A stretch of 64,000 nt of DNA from Calonectria ilicicola (Eukaryota; Ascomycota; Sordariomycetes; Hypocreales; Nectriaceae): contig CP085833.1 of assembly GCA_020809705.1 (NCBI GenBank), forward strand, positions 1,364,001 to 1,428,000, in the 5' to 3' direction. The translations under genes were made by a program, and so were the position numbers. Positions 57,226-64,000 of this stretch are shown piece by piece. The notes under the pieces are model-generated. The model was not told the DNA's origin and ran no database searches. It saw only the letters and a list, made by a program, of their open reading frames with translations. Positions within the stretch are counted from its first letter, which is position 1. Each line of letters opens with the position of its first letter.

Positions 57226-58824
57226 CTAAATAGCAGTCAGTGTTGGGAACCACTCCGCAAACAAGCTGATTTGCTTAGAGTTTGCAATAGGGATAGCGCC
57301 CCAGCCATCTCCAAGCTCTTGAGTAACAGTGGTGTCGGAGGTAGCGCTATCCCATTGTACCAGGCCATCTCCGTTAGGGTTGCCAGTCTTAATGAAGTTG
57401 ACCCAGTAAGCGTTCATCTTGGCTGCAATGAGGTAATCTTCGGCCTCCCACTCGCCATAGTAGACATTGTACAAGTTGTTTTGGGTGTATTGAATCTCGG
57501 TCATGTGCGCAGCACCGGCGTCTTGTCCAGGTGGGGCATGATCCCACAGGTAGGTCCATACAGGGCTGGTTCTGTTGCTCAACCAGTAAGCGGCCCAGTT
57601 CTGTGTGCCCACCTTGGAACGGTCGGTGAATTGGGCATTGTAGGCAGCGGAGGCGGTGGCTGAATCGTTGGCGGGGTAAGCCTCAAAGAATTTGTCAACG
57701 AATTCCCCTGAATAAGTAGAGTTAAGATCGTCCATGTATTCCGCCAGGGTAATGTTGACGCCCCACGCAGCACCACTTTCATCTCTTGTGTTTCCAGTCA
57801 TGACGGGAACGTCATTTGCTAGTCCCAGCTTGAGAGTGTTCAAGTAGGTGTCAGGCATAGCGTAGTAGTCCAAGGTTCCCTTAAAAGACGGGCCGGTAGC
57901 GCCTGGGTTAGCAGAGTTGTCGAGTGTCTCCCAGGGCAGGGAGCGCATGCAAGCGATCGTGCTGCAGTTGACAGATTGCATGTAAGTCTCGCTATAATCC
58001 AGCGAAACTTCGTAGGTCTGATAACCCTCCGCAAGACTAGTAGCGAGCGGATCGTAAGGGTCACGAAGACCGCTCTGAATAATAGCGCCAGCAATCTTGC
58101 CCTTGGTAAGATTGCTGTTAAGGATATGATACGTAGCAGCTGAACCAGCTGATTGGCCCATGACGGTAATCCGGTCGGGGTCACCACCAAAAGAGGCAAT
58201 GTTGTCACGGATCCACTGTACAGCAGCAAACTGGTCCAGCATACCGTAGTTGCCAGAGCTGTTGACACCGATGCTGACCAAGTTCTCTTCCGTCAGCTCA
58301 GGGGTCACAAGCCATCCAGTGGAGCCAGTACGGTAGTTGTAGTTGACAAAGACAATTCCCTTGTCTGCCATTCCGGCGCCATCAAAGCGGGGGTCAGCGT
58401 TGGAGCCTCCTGCAGGATAGCTCCACATGACGACGGGCAGCTTAGCATCAGTAGAGTTGGCGGCACTCCAGACGTTGACGTTCAAGCAGTCCTCACCAAT
58501 GGTAGCATATGTGGTACCGGAAGAAACACATGATAATCCGTATTCCTTGGCATCAAAAGTAGTGTTCCATGGCGTGACGCTCTGAGGAGGACGGAATCGG
58601 TTTTTGCCGGAAGTGTCGGCGGCAAATGGAATGCCCTTCCAAACTGTGACATCCTTCCAGTTGGTAAGGTTCATATTCGCAGGGCTGCTATTGAAAGCTG
58701 CGTAGCCTTGCACGGGGCCATTGGGAGTCTCCAACACTTGATCATATAGCGCTGCTTGAGCTGCTGGGGCCATGAGGGCCAAGCTGGAGGATAGGAGAAC
58801 CTCCTTGAACCGAAAGCCACCCAT
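57226..58824 (-). CDS. Secreted type-B carboxylesterase
   Basis: A single exon encodes 532 residues. Signal peptide LLSSSLALMAPAAQA. Family marks are EDCLNVNVW, the nucleophile elbow VMGQSAGS (Ser225), NTRDESGAAWG with the Glu, and DHAPPGQDAGAAHMTEI with the His. The usual HGGG oxyanion loop reads SYPAGGSN, so the first His-Gly is replaced. It cleaves carboxylic esters outside the cell; no precise substrate can be inferred. It is convergent with the S33 gene. Confidence 0.9.
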   Translation of the reverse strand: MGGFRFKEVLLSSSLALMAPAAQAALYDQVLETPNGPVQGYAAFNSSPANMNLTNWKDVTVWKGIPFAADTSGKNRFRPPQSVTPWNTTFDAKEYGLSCVSSGTTYATIGEDCLNVNVWSAANSTDAKLPVVMWSYPAGGSNADPRFDGAGMADKGIVFVNYNYRTGSTGWLVTPELTEENLVSIGVNSSGNYGMLDQFAAVQWIRDNIASFGGDPDRITVMGQSAGSAATYHILNSNLTKGKIAGAIIQSGLRDPYDPLATSLAEGYQTYEVSLDYSETYMQSVNCSTIACMRSLPWETLDNSANPGATGPSFKGTLDYYAMPDTYLNTLKLGLANDVPVMTGNTRDESGAAWGVNITLAEYMDDLNSTYSGEFVDKFFEAYPANDSATASAAYNAQFTDRSKVGTQNWAAYWLSNRTSPVWTYLWDHAPPGQDAGAAHMTEIQYTQNNLYNVYYGEWEAEDYLIAAKMNAYWVNFIKTGNPNGDGLVQWDSATSDTTVTQELGDGWGAIPIANSKQISLFAEWFPTLTAI

Positions 58825-60516
58825 ACTTGGCTAAAAGTTGACAGAGAACGTTGCTAGAACAAATAAACAAAACCGAATAAATCACAATTGCCTTTGTAAA
58901 GAAGGAATAGGAAGACTGGAGATACAGTTGTGAGAAGTTGCAATGATTACACTGCCTTATATGGTCCCAAATCCTCAGACCCTGAGCTCAGATACCCTCG
59001 GCGCTATAAGTTGGTCTAAGCGGCAGTGGATACATGCTGGGCTGATTTTGCGTTGTAGTTTGGATCCAAAGCAGGCACTTCCACCAGCCAAGGCGCAAAT
59101 TGAACGTGATTCTTGTGTGTATGAGCAGGGTTAATGCTACCGCGGTTAACCAATTTCCATTTTAGAAGTTGAACACGAATGAGGCGGGGCAAAAATAGGC
59201 AGTGCGTGGCTTCGGATCTACCCATTTACTGTCATGGCCACCCATGCGAGACAGGGCTTAGCACATGGACTGACGCGTAGCTTTTAACGTGCTACGCGTA
59301 TTTCCCCATAATGAAACCTCAGTTCCATTTTTCTTTCCAGAAGACATCGCAAACATGCCTAAAAGAGTAAGAACTTTGTTCAAGCCTACGGATCATTATA
59401 AAATTGTATTTCATCAATCATAAAAAAGGATTGTTTTTACAACCAGCCCAATAAACCCGAATATCACTAGCATAGTGGTGCAAGTAATCTGATTGATATG
59501 GACACGAACCACGGTAGTGAAAATTGTAAGAATGGGCAACACCGGGTTTAATGCGGCTCTAACGCGGTGGCTCTTACTTCCGGTCGGCGAATTGTTGGAA
59601 CCCCAGTTGGAATCTACAACCTTGCAACATGCCGGTAATGCCGATTAAGTCAAGCCTCAGGGGAAAGGAGAAGGCGGGGGAAAGGAGTGAATTCTACCCA
59701 AGGACCCATGAGCAATGGAACAGTGAGAGAAAAAACCCAAGCAAAAACTGGCCCGCTCTTGAGACCGATACTCTAAACAGTGGCACCTAACAAGGGTATA
59801 ATGAGTTGTGCCGATCAAATAAATGGGGCTCACGCACGTCATTTAGGCGACCCAAGCGACCCAAGCGACGGGAGCGATGAAGGCGACAGTAGCGATAGAA
59901 GTGACGAGTGCGAGTGCGAGAGCGAAATAAATTACGCCTCAGCAAAAATCTGTGTTTATTGGCGTCTTGAGACACCCCAATACCATCATCCCTAGGAAAA
60001 TCCCAAAATCTCGCTCCCGTGTGACCCATAACAGACCAGCGAATCTGAGGAGAGTAAAGTTATCATCAACATTTAAACTTTCATTTCCTCGCTAAGTGGA
60101 TGCAGGTTTTACTTTAATTCAACCTCCATAATTGTACTCTCAAACATTGGCTCAAGTGGCATGAATAATCTGACCGAATTCGATTTATCAAGCAGAAGCG
60201 ATGTCTTATGATACGATGAAAAACACCTGCTGCATTTCAGCGTAATACAGTTCACCAATGTTGTCTTCTGCTGTTGTAGAACGTAGATCTTTACGGCACA
60301 GTTTATCAAATAGCACAACATGGCTCAGTGACTGAGTTTAATTGCCTGGCTCTAAGAAGAAAATAGCTACCATAGTTACTTTTTTATTCAGGCTCTTCTT
60401 AGGTGATGCCCAGTCTACGATTCAGATCAAAGTATCACCTCCCGATTTCGCATCATAAAGAAAATCATCAAATCTGATGTTCATATAGTGTTTACTTGTA
60501 TTAATGATATTCTATC
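58825..60516. other. Intergenic DNA, about 1.7 kb
   Basis: No gene supported. Contains the GAC/GAG-rich repeat tract listed separately; the left part is the carboxylesterase promoter. Confidence 0.5.
59846..59925. repeat. Imperfect 9-bp repeat tract (GCGACCCAA-like)
   Basis: About nine degenerate units of (G)GCGACCCAA/AGCGATGAA type. In one frame they read an acidic Asp-Ser-Asp stretch within a 71-codon ORF, but nothing else supports a gene. Confidence 0.6.
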
Positions 60517-61795
60517 TTATTTGCTTTCTGTCTGAGTCTTCTTCCACTCTTCATACTTCTTCATGACCTCCTCTTGGCTTGCGGGCATAAGAGCGCCTTC
60601 TGGGACGGGGTTCTTGCTCTTGAAATAATCACTCATCTAAGAATATAATCAGAAATCATTGACTAGAGTTTTTCGTAATCATGGGTATGCTTACCTCAGC
60701 CATGGTTACCCATTCAACACCCTCATGCTTGTTGATGTGCTCAATAATACGCTCGTGCATGAGCAGCACGTGCGGCCTACCCGAGACATCTGGGTGAATT
60801 GTCATGGGGAAAATGAACTCATCTGGTGCAGGAAGCATCACGTCAGTAATCGAGTGCGTTTTCAGAGGGATCAGATATACTCACCATACTCCCGATAAAA
60901 GTAATCGAAATGATCCCTCCAGATGTCCTCAACGTCTCTGAAAGGTTGTTAGCTAAGCTTGGATAGTGTAGTTGTATGGACCCACCTTGGGTTTACCCAT
61001 CCGTGTGAGTTGGCGGAGTTCTTCATGAACATCATGGGAGGCAAATCGTCAATATACCATGATCCAGGGATCTCGACCAGGCCAGTCTCCTTGCCCTTGA
61101 CTAAAGGCTTCATCCATTCTTCGGCCTTCTTGGTATAGTCAATCTTGGTCCAAGTATCGCCTGTTCGAAGCCAGTATGCCTGGCAATCATGGTGCGACAT
61201 GGAATGGTCGTACTCGATACCGTAGCTGAGTAATAGCTCGGTACCCTCCTCACTAGTCTCCCACCAAGGAGCTACGCTACCTTTGGGTGGCTTGCCACAG
61301 AATTCTGTGAGCATTTTCCATGTCTTGTCGAGAACATCGCGCTGCTGTTCCAAAGACATGTCTACAGGATTTTCATGACTGTAGCCGTGGAGTCCAATCT
61401 CGTGACCCGCATCACGGACCATGGCACACTCCTCGGGGAATGTCTCGAGGGAGTGGCCGGGAATAAACCATGATGCCTTAATGTTGTATTTCTCAAACAG
61501 CTTCAGCAGACGGCGGGTTCCGATAGTACCAGCCCAAAGACCTAAATCAACCCAATTGATGTCAGTGGCTGACTCCGGCAGATTTTCTAAACGCATTTAG
61601 TATTGACGTAAATGGCTGCGCTTACCTCGACTAATGTCGCTGGTGCTGTCCTCACCACCATATGATCCGAGCCATCCAGCTACGGCATCAATATCCACAC
61701 CATAACTAGAGAGAAAGCGGGATTCGTTAACAGCCGTGCTTTACCCCACTTGCAACGGGGTATACATACCAGCAGAGGACCTTCTTCTTGCCCAT
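60517..61795 (-). CDS. hxnM: Polysaccharide-deacetylase-fold cyclic imide hydrolase (HxnM-like)
   Basis: Six exons (61795-61770, 61705-61626, 61541-60986, 60937-60885, 60822-60695, 60636-60517) give 320 residues. The NodB/PuuE-type barrel shows [12 protein letters not shown] at the start, [29 protein letters not shown] (metal His pair region), [12 protein letters not shown] and [13 protein letters not shown]. This subgroup includes cyclic imidases and HpPgdA-like proteins, not secreted chitin deacetylases; there is no signal peptide. In Aspergillus HxnM opens a hydroxyglutarimide ring to the glutaramate that HxnN uses. An extra CCCCACTT (61744-61751) lies in intron 1. Confidence 0.82.
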
Positions 61796-62645
61796 TTTGG
61801 ATAATTATTCGCACTTGATTTCTTGTGGTGGGTGGAGGTGGCGAAAATGGTTGAATAATGATGACTAAATTCTAGGACGTAATTTGTTGTATAAATCGCA
61901 TGAGCCGGAATTGGTTGAACAGGGAGTCGTATATTCATGCGAGTCTTTGTACAATAATTCCAAGTCGCTAGTGTCTTTGATAGAGAGTCTTGGGCCCCAT
62001 TTCTCAACTTCCCCTCAATATCCCACTCTTGATAAAAGATGGGGTAGCGCAGACGCGTCGTTGTTTCACTACGACATTCCCCCACTCCCACTCCTTATCG
62101 GATCAGACTCACGCCACTTTTCACATTTGTGCTACCGTAAGGCTTATACCGGACATGCAGCATTGTTGAAACTAACTCGATCTCGGCCGAATGCGCTGCG
62201 CCTTTGCGGATACACGGACTTCGGCCGAGAGTGGGCGACCAGCTCCAAGCTCCCCACTTCCCACCCTTGCCCACTCTACTGGCGTACTTTGCTCCTCCAC
62301 GCCTCCACATTAAGCAGATCTAGTGACCTACATCGGATCTATTGAACCTCTGTTTGCAATTGGGTCACTTTGCTCGGGGTTCGGGAGATGATAGCAGTAG
62401 TCGTAGATTGTGTAAGCCGTTCCAAGGTCATAAGTCGAGTAACTTGTTCGGTTATTCGAAAAACTTTACGTGATTCACAATTGAGTGTACTGGGCATACC
62501 AAATTTAGCACATCTCGGTCTAGAGTCCAGCAACAACAAGTCACATACACACTTCTAATCAACCCCCATTTACACCTAAGAGACCTAGTTTCTCCAACCC
62601 TGTCATCATATCGATCCTCATACGTTGAGTACTTCACTTGACACC
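61796..62645. promoter_or_regulatory. Shared divergent promoter hxnM / hxnW
   Basis: 850 bp between start codons. CCCCAC at 62080-62085 and 62252-62257, the second as CCCCACTTCC. No gene recognised. Confidence 0.5.
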
Positions 62646-63541
62646 ATGTCTCAGGTACGTTGAGTGGTGCCATTCCTCTGAATCGGCGCCAACGAAAACT
62701 GACAACTTCCTTCGTTGGCTTAGTTCAACCTCAAGGGCCGCGTTGCCATCGTCACCGGCGGTGCTGGTGGCTGTGGTTTTGCATTCACTGAAGGCCTCAC
62801 AGAGGCTGGAGCGAGTGTTGCCATTTTTGACATGACCCACCCTCCTACTGCCGATATGGAGCAGCTGGCTACCAAATACGGAGTTCAGGTTCGCTCTTAT
62901 ATCGTTGATGTGACATCCCTGTCGAGTCTGGAAACCGGCTTTGCTGCCGTGAAGAGCGACTTTGATGGAAAGCTAGACATCCTTGTTGCATGTGCCGGTG
63001 TCAACAAGAACGTAGAATTCCTAGACACAACAGATGAGGATTTTGAGAAGTTGTTCGGTGTCAACTGCAAGGGAGTGTATTTCTCCGCAAAGCTCGCTGC
63101 CCAGGCGATGATCGCCAACGGAACCAAGTGCGGCAGCATCATTTTAGTCGCTAGCATTGCCTCGTGGATGGCAATCCGATCACAGCGATCATCTGCTTAC
63201 TGTGGAACCAAGGGTGCCGTTCGAGCAATGGTCGCCCCCATTGCTGCAGAGCTAAACGCATACGGCATCCGCGTCAACTCGATTAGCCCCGGCTATGTCA
63301 AGACTAACATGACAGCAGCATTCCCCCACCTCCTTGAGGGCTGGAAGGACGAAATTATGAACCACCGTGTTGCTGAGCCTGATGACATCAAGGGCGCTTG
63401 CGTATTTTTGGCTAGCGACGCGAGCAAGTACGTATCAGCCGTCAGTGCCTTATTTCACGAGCTTGCCGCTAATTTACTTTGTCTTACAGGTACTGCACTG
63501 GTAGTGATATCTTGGTTGATGGAGGTGTCACAAAATGGTAA
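62646..63541 (+). CDS. hxnW: Short-chain dehydrogenase/reductase (HxnW-like)
   Basis: Three exons (62646-62654, 62724-63427, 63490-63541) give 254 residues, a classical SDR. The first exon codes only MSQ. The cofactor loop is TGGAGGCGFA; ACAGVN replaces NNAG; catalytic Ser-Tyr-Lys are in VASIAS and AYCGTKG; ISPGYVKTNM and ILVDGGVTKW close the fold. The acidic residue after strand 2 (FDMTHP) suggests NAD(H). HxnW is the ketoreductase of the nicotinate pathway. It is divergent from the hxnM-like gene. Confidence 0.83.
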
Positions 63542-63933
63542 TCATGGCGGAACAGGGGACAAGAGTAAACGTTTTGTAATGCAATTTATGAATACCTCAT
63601 TGAATAAAATTATGATGAAATTGTTCTCTGGGTGGCTCGTATACTGTGAAATCAATCTCATCAGATGTCATGAATCTTGGGAAAACTCATATTTAGTCTT
63701 CATTTAACCCTCCTCAAGAGAAATGAATATCTCTTCATGTGGCATTTACTACATGCTGTATTTTATTCCGGGTCACTCACCACATTAGGATATCATGGTA
63801 TAGCTAGGTAACCGGAAGTAGTAATCTTTCCAGTTCTAATCTTTTGGAGATTTCTACAGTCCAGGCCCTCAAGTTTGATTTGAATATACTCAATTTCTCT
63901 GTACACTAAACGCTAGTTTTATTTGATACAATT
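63542..63933. other. Intergenic DNA between convergent genes
   Basis: Terminator region; an ORF that continues past the hxnW-like intron to 63707 is intron read-through, not a real extension. Confidence 0.5.
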
Positions 63934-64000
63934 TTAAGCGACCTGAGCCTTGGTCGCCATCTTTTCCAAGCCCTGCTTGTACAGCTGTGCCCTTCCATAC
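63934..64000 (-). CDS. 3' end of a further gene, cut by the window edge
   Basis: A frame open from the window edge ends YKQGLEKMATKAQVA and TAA at 63934-63936. The helical, Lys/Ala-rich end looks like a real C-terminus but is too short to identify. It is convergent with the hxnW-like gene and might be another cluster member. Confidence 0.4.
   Translation of the reverse strand, partial: YGRAQLYKQGLEKMATKAQVA

Noticed and set aside
59780..59995. Acidic repeat ORF (DPSDPSDGSD...)
   Set aside because: Generated by a 9-bp degenerate tandem repeat; no homologous domain or gene context. Kept only as a repeat.
63428..63707. C-terminal extension of the SDR beyond 63427 in the unspliced frame
   Set aside because: A GTACGT...TTACAG intron (63428-63489) gives the classical SDR end with DGG; the extension is intron read-through.

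Overview
The window is genomic DNA of a filamentous ascomycete (Pezizomycotina). The evidence is genes with many short (43-70 bp) GT-AG introns, a class II hydrophobin, fungal Zn2Cys6 and C2H2/Fungal_trans regulators, a Dcw1/Dfg5-type GH76 wall enzyme, and transposons carrying the C-to-T/G-to-A stop-codon signature of repeat-induced point mutation (RIP). A class II hydrophobin plus RIP fits Sordariomycetes best, but I cannot name a genus. Gene models are hand-spliced: donor, acceptor and reading phase were checked at each junction, and exon sums divide by three.

Layout. (1) 0.5-4.5 kb: a broken gene for a protein kinase fused to 18 TPR repeats (one frameshift, one in-frame TAG). (2) 4.6-5.0 kb: a 157-bp LTR-like element and a MITE. 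(3) 6.1-12.6 kb: GH76 wall enzyme, then a divergent MFS transporter/amidase pair. (4) 12.7-22.1 kb: a nest of transposons. A ~2 kb TA-flanked, TIR-bearing relic contains a 135-bp LTR-like element and a complete 7.36-kb Ty3/gypsy element whose sense genes are dead, but which carries an intact antisense ORF. (5) 22.5-26.5 kb: a Zn2Cys6 regulator and an ACS/DAL5-type transporter. (6) 27-31 kb: class II hydrophobin and a GH43/CBM35 galactanase-type enzyme. (7) 33.7-63.5 kb: a catabolic cluster closely resembling the Aspergillus nicotinate (hxn) pathway. It runs Rieske oxygenase, C2H2 regulator (hxnR-like), FAD monooxygenase (hxnX-like), Old Yellow Enzyme (hxnT-like), MFS transporter (hxnZ-like), phenol-hydroxylase-type FAD monooxygenase (hxnV-like), amidase (hxnN-like), then three intronless secreted or membrane-anchored hydrolases, then a cyclic-imidase/polysaccharide-deacetylase-fold enzyme (hxnM-like) and an SDR (hxnW-like).

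How the genes work together. In the established Aspergillus pathway 6-hydroxynicotinate is hydroxylated and decarboxylated, hydroxylated again, reduced to a hydroxyglutarimide, ring-opened by a cyclic imide hydrolase and deamidated to 2-hydroxyglutarate. Enzymes of the right families for every step after 6-hydroxynicotinate are here; the nicotinate hydroxylase (hxnS, xanthine-dehydrogenase family) is not in the window. An octamer AAGTGGGG/CCCCACTT recurs in the promoters of the cluster and agrees with the DNA contacts predicted from the two zinc fingers of the hxnR-like protein. The neighbouring Rieske oxygenase shares the core hexamer and could feed the pathway, for example from N-methylated pyridines such as trigonelline; that part is hypothesis.
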